From positions 1,186,536 to 1,250,535 of the forward strand of contig NC_033632.1 of NCBI RefSeq assembly GCF_001540865.1: a DNA stretch of 64,000 nucleotides, given 5' to 3'. The notes under the pieces are model-generated. The model did not search any database, was not told the DNA's origin, and worked only from the letters and a program-made list of their open reading frames with translations. Below, piece by piece: positions 39,184 through 50,386 of this stretch (position 1 is its first letter; the number at the start of each line of letters is the position of its first letter). The stretch comes from Ananas comosus. Taxonomy: Eukaryota; Streptophyta; Magnoliopsida; Poales; Bromeliaceae. A program made the position numbers and the translations under genes.

Positions 39184-39436
39184 GGCCGGGGACGACGACG
39201 TCTCTGGGAAAAGAAAGAAAAAAGGAACGAGAAAAAAAACGAAAAAAGAGAAGAGAGAAAAAAGGGTCCGCGGCGACGAGATCGAAGAAAGGAGAGAAAA
39301 AAAAAAGAAGAGAGAGAAAAATATATAAGGGTATTTTGGTCAGTTTGCTGAAAAAGTGGACCGAATCTGCAAAAACAAAAAAGGTGGCCCGATTTGCAAA
39401 AACCTAAAATAAGTAGATTTTTTATGCAAAAAGGCC

Positions 39437-39445
39437 ATAGATATA
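39437..39445. repeat. 9-bp target site duplication, right (ATAGATATA)
   Basis: Identical to 37640-37648. Confidence 0.9.
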
Positions 39446-40220
39446 TCATACATTGTGCTCTACGACACATGTCTCCATTGCATTTCACATGAGAATTATT
39501 TCAGTTGTACACAGTATCATTGCTTTGAATATGTTTAAGAATTTAAAATAATTATTGAATTTGGATGCAGAATTTTTCTTGAACAGTCCTCTATATTGCG
39601 TCAATTTCATATCCAAACATTTAAGATAACAACTACTAGCTTAGCCGAGTAATTATTATTCAAATTGTTGTTTATGAGGTTGAAGATTTCGTTCTCGCTC
39701 GTGTTTCTATAAAGATTCATACTCCCTACTTAGATAAGAGTTTAATAAATGTGATTTCAATGTCTATTTTAATATAATATTACGTACAGAATTAAAATTA
39801 AATGAGGGTAAATTTTAATGTGTTGGGCAGTTTAGAGTTATGCTCAATTATTATGTAGTATTTTAAATAAAATTTATTGTTAAATAAAATAATAAAATAA
39901 TATTTTTTAATAAATCCTAAAAAGCTGTACTTTGTAATTTTGCGATATTATATATATATATATACTGCAATTTGGTCCATGGCTGACGCGGTGGACCAGG
40001 TTCATGCCATTGTTCCTCTCCCTTCTCTTTCGCCCGCCTCTCCCTTTCGCCATTTTTTTTATATTTTCCAATTAATAAAACCCCGAACTCCTCCATTAAT
40101 TTTCCCCCTCTCTTCCCTCTGCACATTTTCGGCCACTCTTCTCCTCCTCCCCCCAACCCAAAAAAAAAAAAAAAGAAAAATAAAGGAAAAAAAAAAAGAA
40201 GAGGGGGAAAAAACTCCACC
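39446..40220. other. AT-rich spacer and ALY promoter
   Basis: No gene is seen. It contains a (TA)n tract at 39950-39964, then a C/T-rich leader with A-runs (40158-40196) up to the ALY start. Confidence 0.5.
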
Positions 40221-40224
40221 GACC

Positions 40225-40233
40225 AAACCCTAA
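40225..40233 (+). promoter_or_regulatory. Telo-box in the ALY leader
   Basis: AAACCCTAA followed by CCCTAA lies 23 bases upstream of the start codon, as is common in plant genes of the translation and RNA-processing machinery. Confidence 0.45.
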
Positions 40234-40255
40234 CCCTAATCCTCCCCCGACGACG

Positions 40256-43200
40256 ATGACGAGCTCCCTCGACATGTCCCTCGACGATCTCATCCAGAAG
40301 AACAAGAAGACCTACGGCGGCGCCGCCTCCTCCCGTGGCCGCGGCGGAGGTGCCGGAGGTGGCGTCGCCGGCGCCGGCGCCTGCGCCGGCCCCGCTCGCC
40401 GCTTCCCCAACCGCTCCGGGAACCGCCCCGCCCCTTACTCCGTGGGAAAGGTACGCCTCCCTCACCGGATCGATTCCGCCATCATCTGTTTCAGTGAGAG
40501 ATCTGGGGAGGGACAGGGAGCTCGATCTCCGATCGAGTTGTAGTAGCTTCTGGGAGCTAGGGTTTCTGATTCCATGATCGAACCGTGCGATCCAGGCGCC
40601 CGACTCGGCGTGGCAACACGACATGTACTCAGGACAGATGGCGGCGGTTGCAGCGGCTGCGGCGGCTGCGGCGGCGTATCCGGCTCCCGGGGTTGCGGCT
40701 TCGGCGATCGAGACCGGCACCAAGCTCTACATCTCGAATCTCGATTACGGTGTCTCCAACGAGGACATCAAGGTACTCCTTACTATGCCGATATCTTTCT
40801 ATTCTCCTGGATTATATTGTTGTCAATTTTGAAGAAGGTGAGTCAAGTAAATAGCTAGTCAACCTCATAGATTTCCTCTGTTCCTTCATCTAAACTGCTT
40901 AATTGACCCTTTTGACCTGATTCTGGAGCTGCTTCTCTACTCAGAGAAGTAGCTGCAGATGCTTTTTTTTGGGGGGAATAGAGGGTATGAAACTTCCAAC
41001 TGAAGCAGGGAATTGAAACAAACTTTTGGGTTTTGGGCCACAGTAGAAGCTCCCTTCTGCTTTTCAGTATAGTAGTATTCAAGTGTTTGGGTAAAAAGGT
41101 CTCGTGCTTCCTGAAGCTGAAAGCTGAAATGAGCTGTTGGGCTTCAGAAAGTAGAAATTCCAATTTGAAGTTTCTGCTGCGGGCAGTAGTGGAATTGTGT
41201 GGGGAACCTATAGTTAAAATGAGCTTCTTTAAAAAGTTCTATTCAAACAACACTGCCTAGAAAGCTCCAGCCAGGTTTAGCAGGTTGTGAGTTTGTCTTA
41301 ATGGACAACACATTGATAATTACATTCATTTTGCGTTTTTAGAGTTTACACTTGAATGGTTTTGTAGTTACCTGCTTCCGTGGCTTCCTTTAGTGCAGAG
41401 TTCTTTTTTTCTAAGTTGAACCAGAGAAGAAAGATAAGTTGGAATTTTACCATTTTTCTTCCTCAGTGCATCAGATTGATGATGTGCGCGAGAGGCAGAT
41501 CTAATATATTTTTTACTTGCCGTTTACTGTTAGGCGTAGAATCGTTAGAAAAGATCCAAACACGATGAAAATGAATTTCAAGTTGCTCCTATTGAAAACA
41601 GTTGTCTAAAAAAAAGCTAGCGGAAGTGATTAAGGATCAGGGTGAAGATTGGGTAGGCTATAGAGTGAACATACTAAAATATAAGGGATATGTTAAGATT
41701 AGCCCTTATTAGTTATTCCATTAGACAAAAATGGCTCTCGCAGGTCCCATTCTATACTAATATGTTTGTTCAAACAAAATATGTTTAGTAGTAGGATTTA
41801 GGGCGACAAACTAGCTTTTTAATCTTTAAATAAAGACAGTTGTGGAGATCAATTTTTTTTTTTTCTTTACATAATAAAATTTCCTCCACTTGTCTGGTCT
41901 GACTTCTTAACTTGCTTTTTTTTACAATGGTGTAAGGACCTCAGTGGTTAGATCATTGTTTGACATGAAACGCAGAAGAATCTTGTTCGTAACCAAAGAG
42001 GTTTATATGTGCTACCATTTTTCTTGCAGTGAAGTGTTAAAGTTGTTGTTCATTCTAGTCTCTGTCTCTTATATGTGTTTCATCCAGGAACTCTTTTCAG
42101 AAGTTGGTGATCTCAAACGATACTCTATTAATTATGATAGGAGTGGAAGATCAAAGGTATCAATCTATGACTTCACTCTTGTCTGGAAGGGAGGGGGGGA
42201 TATTATTATGACTAACCTTTTGAAATTCCCTCTGTTAGGGTACGGCAGAAGTTGTCTTTTCAAGACGGGCAGATGCTATTGCTGCTGTTAAGAGATACAA
42301 CAATGTGCTTCTTGATGGGAAGCCAATGAAAATAGAGATCATTGGAACAAATATTGAGACACCTGCAATCTTGCCATTCCCTTTTGGTGGGACTTTCGGA
42401 AATCCTAATGGTGCTCCCAAAAGGTTGTAGATATTACACTTGACCATAATGTGAAGATTTTGCTATTCCTAGGAGTTCTATTCTCAAGCTTAATGTTTTT
42501 TTTGAACAAAAAAAAGGACTTTCGAGCTTAGATATAGTTCATTGCTTCAAAATTCTTTAATATTTTGAAAGGCACTTAGTTTATTGCGTTTGGGTAGCTT
42601 GTCAATTATTTAGGTTGGTACTAGTTTTATATTGTGCTTTAGTGGTTGTTTCCAATTGCTGGGCTTTTTCTTTTCTTTTTTTCAGTGGCAGTAGGTTATT
42701 TGGCCTTTTTCTTCTCTCATAGATTAAGGTACCTTTTTATCTGATTTTAGTCTTCTGGTATCTGATGTTTAGTGGAGAGTTGCATTAATTGAATCAGATG
42801 AATCAACAATTTTTTTTTTAAAAAAAAAATGCATGCATAGAGAAATGCCTGAATGTATATATGGGAATTGAAGGTAAAACATTAGATATAGTGGATCAGT
42901 GTACAATTTAAACTAAAGGATTTAGTAAATATCTTCTGCAATCAGACTATCTGTTGTTGTTGGTAACTTGGTTTTAACTTTTCATTATGTATTTTTATTC
43001 AACAGTTACGTAATTTAAACACCCTTTTTTAGTAGCTATGTTCTTTTCTGCCATACGTTCCTATTTACTTCATAGTCTTACATTTTAGAATTGTATGTTT
43101 TTCAACTATCATCAATTTTAGTTTTCTTTTTTTATCTTTTCCCTTTTGGGTAGTTGACTCATCAACAATACTCTGTTAACAGTGGGCCGGGAAGGGGTGG

Positions 43201-43342
43201 ACCTTCAGGATGGGTGCGAGGTGGAGGTGGAGGTGGCAGTGGCAGCCGTGGACGAGGGAGAGGCCGCGGCAATCCAATATCCTCTGCAGATCTCGATGCT
43301 GAGCTGGATAAGTACCATGCTGAAGCAATGCAACTCAACTGA
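40256..43342 (+). CDS. ALY: THO complex subunit 4 / ALY-REF mRNA export adaptor
   Basis: Nuclear RNA-binding adaptor of the TREX complex that loads export factors on spliced mRNA. Exons are 40256-40450, 40596-40772, 42088-42156, 42239-42423 and 43183-43342, giving 261 aa in frame. The N-terminus MTSSLDMSLDDLIQKNKK is the conserved REF-N box. An Arg/Gly-rich linker and an Ala-rich run follow. The central RRM has RNP2 KLYISNLDYGVS and, in RNP1 position, KGTAEVVFSRR. The C-terminus is RGG-type (GGGGGGSGSRGRGRGRGN) and ends with the REF-C box LDAELDKYHAEAMQLN. The RRM is split by introns 2 and 3. Exon 4 uses AAAAG/GTTGTA; reading through it gives an immediate TAG, so intron retention would truncate before the RGG tail. 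Intron 2 contains a hAT-like MITE remnant. Confidence 0.96.
40870..41275. repeat. hAT-like MITE remnant in ALY intron 2
   Basis: Carries the family phrases GAGCTGCTTCTCTACTCAGA, GTAGCTGCAGATGC, AAGCTGAAAGCTGAAATGAG and TTCAAACAACACTGCC. It is consistent with an eroded copy of the family seen in other introns; the ends are not exact. Confidence 0.45.
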
Positions 43343-44040
43343 GCCAATTCGCATGGCTTATTTAGTGTGTTACAATTGTTTGGCTAGTGCTTGCTTATTA
43401 ATCTGTAGTAGCGGTGTTTTTGTCTAACAATCATATGACGAACAGAGACTAGGACATATTAGTGCTTCGAAGCAGTATTATTACTGGTTTTCGGGATTGC
43501 AGCTTCCGTTTTAACGTTATTTACTACTGGTTTCGACATGTTGTATGGATTTATTGCACAAACTAGTTATTGCGCTTAGAAATTGTTACAAACAGCCTTT
43601 TGTTTTTTTTTTCCTAATTGTTTCAGTCAACTGCAAATATTGAAGTCCTATTGGACAACTGAAATTTTGTTTAACCTTGGTTTTTTTTTTTTTTTTTCTC
43701 TCCAACGTATGTTCCGTGTTGCATACTTGGCATGTTATGATCCAGCGAATGTATATATGCTAAGACGCAAACATGTGCTCTGGGTTGTCCCTTACTATCC
43801 TGATCTATAAAATGATTTTGAATTTGAGCTTCCACCTATCAATATGCCGAACATTTTGAAAGTCGTAAAAATTTTGATCTCCCCAATTTATATAGATGAC
43901 AAGAAGGTTGCTTTTAAGTTAGGAACAGTAACAATAGAAAAGGAAAAAGTTTGATGAAGCCGAATGATCGGGTGTATAGTCTGACGTGGTGGACCGGGCT
44001 TTGGATATTTGTTGGTCGTCAAGACCAAAGTGGCCTCCTC
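43343..44040. other. ALY 3' region and spacer
   Basis: AT-rich. Contains the ALY 3'UTR and T-runs (43602-43611, 43680-43697). No additional gene is supported. Confidence 0.5.
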
Positions 44041-44044
44041 AAAA

Positions 44045-44160
44045 CCTTTATAGAGAACGAGAGAGAGAGAGAGAGAGAGAGATGAGGAAGCTCGATACAT
44101 GGGCGGTGGTGTTCTTCAGGTGGAAGTGGAACCGCAACTCATCACCAAGTAAATCTTAAG
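44045..44160 (+). pseudogene. Truncated ATP synthase 6 kDa subunit (mitochondrial) fragment
   Basis: The frame from ATG 44082 reads MRKLDTWAVVFFRWKWNRNS and stops after 25 codons. The start closely resembles the mitochondrial ATP synthase 6 kDa subunit of plants (MR-x-DPWPVFFRREWNRNWPFL...). After WNRN the sequence jumps to TCATCACCAAG, which looks like the coding sequence for the later ITK part of that protein, so an internal deletion of roughly 40 bases is likely. A TATA-like TTTATAGAG and a (GA)n leader stand just upstream (44047-44081). It is therefore a 5' gene remnant, not an active gene. Confidence 0.5.
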
Positions 44161-44177
44161 TAAATAAAAAGATTTAT

Positions 44178-44222
44178 ATATATATATTTTTTCTTTTACT
44201 AAGANTATATATATATTCTTTT
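44178..44222. repeat. Short direct repeat around N at 44205
   Basis: ATATATATAT..TTCTTTTACTA occurs on both sides of a single N. As at 7533 and 62574, this suggests an unmerged overlap. Confidence 0.7.
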
Positions 44223-44674
44223 ACTACGAGATTTAATTCTGAAATTTTAGCTGGAGATGTTAAATTCAAAAATCAAACAACACTATTTGATATTGACAAA
44301 CACAATTAGCCTTTTAAACCAGAAATTCGAAATATTGAAATTATCTAATCAACTGACACGTGAATGAACAAATAATGTCCAAATAATATTGAATTTCACT
44401 TGATAAATGAAAAGTGCATCAATCCGATTATCCGCACAATCTCTTTAAAAACACAAATAATAAATTATTAGATCACTAGCACATAGATATCTTTCTTTTT
44501 CTTATGTTTTGAATAAAAATAAAAATATAAAACCATGCTGTCTCCAGTTCTCTTTAAATTTCCGAACCATGCTGTCTCTAGTTCTCTTTAAATTTCCGAA
44601 CCCGAATTATTCTCAGCCGAGATAAAAGAAACAATCCAACACAGCTTGTCAGATTATCTTAAGATCTTTGATTC

Positions 44675-47490
44675 TTAAGCTTTTTTGGTCACACCGAGCC
44701 GCCCTCGGAAATCGGCTTCCATGAGAGGCAAACCGTCGCGCAGCTTGATCTTCGGCTCCCATCCAAGTAATTCATTCGCCTTCGTGATGTCCGGCTTCCT
44801 CTGGCGCGGATCGTCAGGTGTGTTCTCCACTATTTTGATCTCCACCGCAGGATTGATTAACTGCATTTTTTTTTTTTGGCGTTGTATCTAGTTAAATTTT
44901 CAGATTAACAGGAAGCAAAATCATGTATAATTTGCATAGAAGCCAAAAATACAGCCACGGAGTTAAAACTCTTTCGATAGCTTGATGCACGTCATGCAAG
45001 AATGTATCCTAATAGCAGTGCACCGTAAGATTCTGAAAGAAATACTCAGAGATGGGATTAAATTTACCTCCTTTACAGTCTCTGCAAGTTCCATCATAGT
45101 AAACTCACCTGCAAAATAAATGGCAATTAGAGAATGATAGGGAGTTATTTTACAGACATCTACGTGCAATTTGGCAAAAAAATACGTATTGAAGAGTAGT
45201 CCTGAATATTCGAGAGGATTCGAGAATTACCAGGGTTCCCTACATTGATTGGGCCTGTGTGATTTCCTTCCATCAGACGAATAAGCCCATCAACCTACAC
45301 AGTGTTGCAGCAAATTAAGCATAAATTTCTGCTCGAAGTGGTGAATTTCGTAATATCTTTTTACTTTATTTTTTCATTGTCGTATATAAGTCGAATTATC
45401 ACCATATCAGAAACATAGCAGAAGCTTCGAGTCTGCGTTCCAGGTGCTTGGACAGTTAAGTGTTCACCCCTACAAAGCAAAGTCAACTAATGATATGGTG
45501 GATCATCTTGCTAGAAATAAAATTTAGTAGTATAAATTTGCTAAGATACAAATAAATTACCTAACTGCTTGGGCAATAAAGTTACTGACCACACGGCCAT
45601 CATCAATGTTCATTCGTGGTCCATATGTGTTGAAAATTCTAGCAATTCGAATCTCTGCAGAGGAAGGTACACATTGCATCAAAAATAAAAGTACAAAAAC
45701 TGTATTCTTATTCAAACAAAACATTGAACATACAAAAACAAACTGATTTTCAGCTAAGAAAGAAAATTCACCTATGCCATGCTGCCTATGATAATCGAAC
45801 ATTAAAGTCTCTGCCACACGCTTGCCCTCATCATAGCAACTTCTAACTCCTAATACAACGAGAATCCTATTGTCAGACGCAGAGCATAGACAAAAAAAGA
45901 AAGAAGAAAAGAAAAACAAAGAAAAGATAAAAATACGGTGAAGTGAAACTTATACCAATAGGGTTCACATTTCCCCAGTATTCCTCCTTTTGGGGATGCT
46001 CAAGAGGATCACCATAAACTTCAGAGGTTGATGTCAGCAAAATTCTTCACAAGAAGAGCAAAGTATAGAAATAAGCAGAGCTAAACCATGAAAACAATTA
46101 ACAAGACAAAGATGGTTAGGAGTCTAAATATACCTTGCTCCGACACGCTTTGCAAGTCCTAGCATGTTGAGCGTTCCAATGACATTGGTTTTTATTGTCT
46201 GTCACAAACAATTATTCTTATTTACTCTCTTTCTAGTAAGTAAACTTTTGAACTCTACTCTTTCCGCTAAATGTAGAAACACCCCATCAATGGACTATCA
46301 ATGGAGAGAAAACTAATTTAAGATTTACACTCGTGCTGGAAAAACGCACCTTCACAGGGTTGTATTTATAGAAAATTGGAGAGGCGGGGCAAGCAAGGTG
46401 GTAGATTTGATCGACCTCGACCAATAACGTTTCCGTGACATCTGAAAGCGAAAATAGGTTGTTGACAACATGCAGGCCAAAAGAATATATGTATTAGATG
46501 GAGCATTTAAGCTATAAGATGAGATGGACATTTATAACAAACAACAAATACATCTCAGCAAGCCTCAATGTTAGATGAAAGGTAGAAACAAACCGTGTCG
46601 AATCAGTTCAAATCTTGGATGGCCGATCCACTTTTTTATGTTGTCCTTCGAGCCGGTAAAAAAGTTGTCCACAACAATCACCTGGTAACAAGCAGAAGAA
46701 CAATCAGAAAGCTATAAACATTCATTTTCATAGTCGAGGTCCGTAGAATAAATTGGTCAATCATCTAAAAACAAGCACAAAAAGCTGGCTCCTCTAAGTG
46801 ATCTTTAATAGATTTTCTAAGCTCTCATGCCACCATTTTCTCAAAAATAGGCAAAATTCATCTACATCAATTATGTTTAAGTATCAAAATCTTACAACTT
46901 CTTCAAATATAAAATCTCTCTAAAATAAATTCTAATTAATAAAAGTATCTGATTATGTAGCAAAACAAAGTCATTCGGCGTTGTCCCATTACCTCGTTCT
47001 TCTCATTTTCCATCAATTTGTCCACCAGGTGGGATCCGATGAATCCAGCACCTCCAGTCACCAAGATCCGCATATTAGACTGCAAAGTAAAATAGTTCTT
47101 CATATTATTACTGTCTAAAAAAAAGGAAACATAACATTACAATCTATAAATGTATAAAGGTCCATTTCAATATCAACCTTCATTCACAGATCTAAATGAG
47201 CAAAAGAAAAAAAAAAATTAAATGAATTATTTATCCTGAGAAGATGCAACCAGATCTAATCGCCCAAATGGAATTCCATGTGCGAAACAGATTTTTGAAC
47301 TGGAAAACATCAAAAGTTCCCTCCTTTTACATCGAATCGCACCCACATTGTAAGATCTCCAACATATCTCATGAAATTGTATCGTAATTGGTTTTAAAAA
47401 GCGAAAATTTACCTGAAAAAACTTGGAATTCCGCAGAGGGGAAGGGCTCGGAGGCGGCTTGGTGACCCCATTGGACGATTCCTGCGCCAT
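44675..47490 (-). CDS. UXS3: UDP-glucuronate decarboxylase (UDP-xylose synthase), cytosolic type
   Basis: Converts UDP-glucuronate to UDP-xylose with bound NAD, supplying xylan and glycoprotein synthesis. Minus-strand exons in transcript order: 47490-47413, 47079-46993, 46681-46594, 46441-46350, 46198-46134, 46044-45956, 45849-45772, 45654-45561, 45469-45403, 45294-45231, 45108-45068, 44860-44675. They give 342 aa. It lacks the N-terminal membrane anchor of Golgi forms, so it belongs to the short cytosolic (UXS3/5/6) class. The Rossmann motif is [12 protein letters not shown]. The catalytic set comprises [10 protein letters not shown], the YxxxK pair in [11 protein letters not shown] and [10 protein letters not shown]. 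The C-terminus is [20 protein letters not shown]. An untranslated first exon near 47.88-47.99 kb with donor AAG/GTAGAT is likely. All junctions are GT-AG and no defect is seen. Confidence 0.97.
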
Positions 47491-47832
47491 TTCTCAGATC
47501 CCTTCGCAAAATCCACCAAAGGAAAAACAAAAATAAATCAGATCTATCATATACAGATCTAAATACGCAGCGAATCAAACAAATCGACCGACTAAAACAA
47601 ATTAAACCTTCTAAATTCCCCTTCGCCTAATAACAAGCTATATATGGAGAGGAAGACCTAATGGAAACCCTAGAAATAGGTGACCTTTATAGAGAACCCT
47701 GACAACCGCCACCAACCGATTCACCCAAATGATCAAATTAGTCTAAAAATAAATCCCGATCTCTTCGAACATAAGCAAACGAGGGATCGAAACAACCCCA
47801 AGAGAGATCCCTCTCTCACCCACCGATCGAGC

Positions 47833-47834
47833 AT

Positions 47835-47868
<34 letters not shown>

Positions 47869-47980
47869 TCTACCTTACGGAGATGGAGAAAACTGGGGGA
47901 TTTGGGGGAGGGATTAGGGTTTGGAGAGGGATTTTGAGGGGGATTTAGAGAGAGAGAGAGAGAGAGAGAGAGAGTGTTTC
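47833..47980 (-). promoter_or_regulatory. GA-rich leader/first exon region of UXS
   Basis: Two (GA)n tracts (47838-47865 and 47948-47974) flank a purine-rich segment which, read on the minus strand, ends CTCCGTAAG/GTAGATCC, a good 5'UTR donor at about 47875. This probably marks the transcription start region of the UXS gene. Confidence 0.5.
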
Positions 47981-47999
47981 CTCTTTATCGTAGGCGAGC

Positions 48000-48960
48000 A
48001 TCGCGGTGACGGGTAATGCCACGTGGGATACTCCATGCATTTGTTAGTAAAAATCTCATGGACCGAGAACGCCACGTCAGAATTAGACCACCATTCAGGG
48101 CCGACGTCATTTTTGTGGTGTTCCGTGGGATCGGTCTATAAACCGAGACCAAAAAAAGGAAATTTTTTTTTTTTTCCCTTCTAGGGGTACTGAATAGGTC
48201 ATCAAAGCCATTCGGCCATCAGATTGGCGCCACGTGTCCGTAGCATGAAAAATTATGAAATCCAGGAGCTGATCAAATTCATTCTATAATATGGTAGTTG
48301 AGAATTTTTTTTTAAAAAAAGATAAAATGATATTTTATTTTATAGAAGAGGTTGCGTTAACAGGAAAAAGGTGAAATAAAAATTCCGAGCAATTAAATTA
48401 AATAAGAATAATGTAAAAAATTTTTAAACAACTCTTTTTTATAACTTTAATTTAAAATTTCTTCGTCTACTTTAGAGAGATGATCACGACCGAGAATAAA
48501 TAGTAAGATCATTATATAACTCAAAATAAAAATTAATTTTTACGTAAGTTGTTCATCGCTAGTAATCGAAAAACATGCACACCAAATTAGAATAGGATGG
48601 AGTGTCTACCACTCATGAGGAACATGACAAATAAAAATAACCACTCATGCACCACATGGTAGATGAGAGGGATAGATTACCATAATGCCAACCTGCCAGA
48701 TTTATTGCAATATAATAATAGACTTTTCCTATTGGCTGAGGGTTTTGAAATGTTTCTAATTGGTATGTATGTTCTAAATGTAGGTTTTGTTATTTAAAGA
48801 AAGGGGCCCTCTTAGTTTGGTATTTGTGCATTTCTTATTTTGAGAATGTAAGCCTAACATGACCACTTGTTAAGACTTAATTAACATTTATACATGCGAC
48901 CTAATAGCAAACTAGTTATGAAGGTTTAACAATTCCATTATGTTTCGTAAAATTGATATG
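48000..48960. other. Intergenic, nothing recognised
   Basis: AT-rich with GC-richer promoter-like sequence near 48.0-48.25 kb (including GCCACGTGTCC, an ACGT core). No coding frame is found. Confidence 0.45.
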
Positions 48961-48971
48961 TTAAGAAGAAT

Positions 48972-49200
48972 TATGCTACAATACTATTAATAGTAACAAG
49001 CGGTTGGTGCTATTGAGTTTTCGGTCTTTGGATGAAAGGATGTGCGGTTAGGATGATAGTGGTCCTCTAGGGTTGAGTGGATGGTTGGTTGAATAGTATA
49101 ATATAACAGGTGGAAATGATCAAAGGATAAATCTAACAGCAGAAAGCTCGATAGTACCAAGAGCTTAGTACTATCGATAGTATAGTAGCTGGACTCTGTT
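48972..49200. mobile_element. 'TACTATCGA' family MITE
   Basis: The left end CTACAATACTATTAATAGTA pairs with the right end CTATCGATAGTATAGTAGCT. The body (GGATGAAAGGATGTGCGGTT, GAGTGGATGGTTGGTTGAAT) is close to 37.40-37.64 kb. About 225 bp, no TA tract here, non-coding. Confidence 0.75.
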
Positions 49201-49252
49201 AAGAATATGCAATATCGAAATTAATCATCTTATTTGGTTGTCTTGTATGTAT

Positions 49253-49416
49253 TTCACCACTTTATTTCTTTTTCTTTTTTTTTTTGAGAGATAGGCAGCA
49301 CGCTATCCGCTTTGTTTATTTCATTTAGAAATAAACTTAGCTAGAAATGTGAATCAATTAGGATTCGAACTTGGGTCTCGGATACCAACCACCAAGCCCT
49401 TCACCATTTTATTTCT
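49253..49416 (-). mobile_element. tRNA-type SINE, 130 bp, with 17-bp target duplications
   Basis: Flanked by TTCACCACTTTATTTCT (49253-49269) and TTCACCATTTTATTTCT (49400-49416), which differ at one base. On the minus strand the body starts AGGGCTTGGTGGTTGGTATC (box A-like), has AGTTCGAATCC (box B-like) about 30 bases later, and ends in an A-rich tail with interspersed G. The layout (Pol III boxes at the 5' side, A-tail, long target duplication) is that of a tRNA-derived SINE mobilised by a LINE. A diverged relative may be at 21265-21345. Confidence 0.8.
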
Positions 49417-50386
49417 GAATCAAACACTTGTGCCATATCATGAAGAATTTTTTAAAAAAGTTATTGTTGTCGTTGTTGTATACACATTGACATTCTAGTT
49501 TTACAGATAGAGATTAGGCAAATATGCAGCCACTGACTCTCCCCAAAGTCCAACTATTTTCTCATAAGCTTTTGACCATCATTTTTCTCCTTCATTGTAG
49601 ACCATAAGAACACACAAAATCTAGTGATTTAATAAAAGGATTGGAGAATACTATTTTGCTTTTAGAAACAGTAGATGTAGTTTGCAGTTTGCACCCAGGG
49701 TAGATCTACACAATACATCAATAGATGCATGTGATCTGCTCCTCACTGAAGCTTCTGCAATAACTATAAAATTGGGCATGTGCAATCAATTACATGTAAT
49801 TTCAGAAATTAATACTATGTTCATATATAAATATGTAATAAGGTGTTGCTCATGTGGTTTATTATTTTCCTAGGAGACTATAATACAAATGGTGAATCAA
49901 AATTTTGGACTTATTTGAGATAGAAGTAAAATGTACTGATTGAAATCGATGCAATCTTTTATCCAGAAATAATTTGCAGTGTACCCAATTTTTATCCTCA
50001 ACCTTTTTAGTGTTACTAGGTGTAGTAGATAGAAATAGTTTAACTGAAAGTTTAGCTGATAGTTTAGCTACAACCGGTAAAATACTAGTCGGAACAAGAA
50101 TTAAGCAGACAGGATTAACTTAACCTTCACATCCTACACATTCATCATCTAGCCACATTTTTACTTTTCTCGGAAAAATAAGCAAAACAACAAGGACAAT
50201 AAAAGGAATGAACAAATGGGACATATGACAAGCTCTTGATATATGTATTTCTTACACACACTGCAAAAAATATCGAACAATAAAGTTTCACAATATTATG
50301 ATATCCTTTGTAATCAATATATCAGCAAACAAACTCTGTAAATTCTCTTTGTATACTCCCATCAATACACTATACAATGCAGCACA
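49417..50386. other. Intergenic, VPS2 3' side
   Basis: AT-rich; no gene supported. The last ~150 bases are the probable 3'UTR of VPS2. Confidence 0.45.

Larger units (their letters stand above)
37649..39436. mobile_element. Pack-MULE-like element with captured gene fragments (1788 bp)
   Basis: The termini are inverted repeats: GGCCTTTTTGCATAAAAAAT at the left against ATTTTTTATGCAAAAAGGCC at the right. The similarity continues inward for well over 100 bp, through 'ACTTATTTTGGA/GGTTTTTGCAAATCGGG', 'CAGATTCGGTCC', 'TTTTTCAGCAAACTGACCAA' and 'AATACCCTTATA'. A perfect 9-bp target duplication flanks it. Inside are very GC-rich pieces: an ankyrin-type fragment in both arms in opposite orientation (about 37825-37985 and 39060-39185), a PADRE/DUF4228-type fragment (37986-38135), a possible alpha/beta-hydrolase N-terminus (38911-38995), and a minisatellite of ACACCATT units (38505-38700). 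There is no transposase, so it is non-autonomous. Capture of several host genes by a Mutator-like element is the best reading. Confidence 0.9.

Noticed and set aside
38778..39488. 236-aa minus-strand ORF and the 206-aa plus-strand ORF over the right half of the Pack-MULE
   Set aside because: Long only because the DNA is GC-rich or A/G-rich. The Arg/Lys-rich or Phe/Ser-rich composition follows purine and pyrimidine runs, and the recognisable fragments lie in other frames.
39917..40723. 268-aa minus-strand ORF opposite ALY
   Set aside because: A shadow of the GC-rich ALY exons 1-2 and their leader. The plus-strand gene has a complete, conserved exon structure.
43154..43342. Separate 62-aa ORF at the ALY 3' end
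   Set aside because: It is the last ALY exon preceded by in-frame intron sequence; the acceptor at 43182 explains it.
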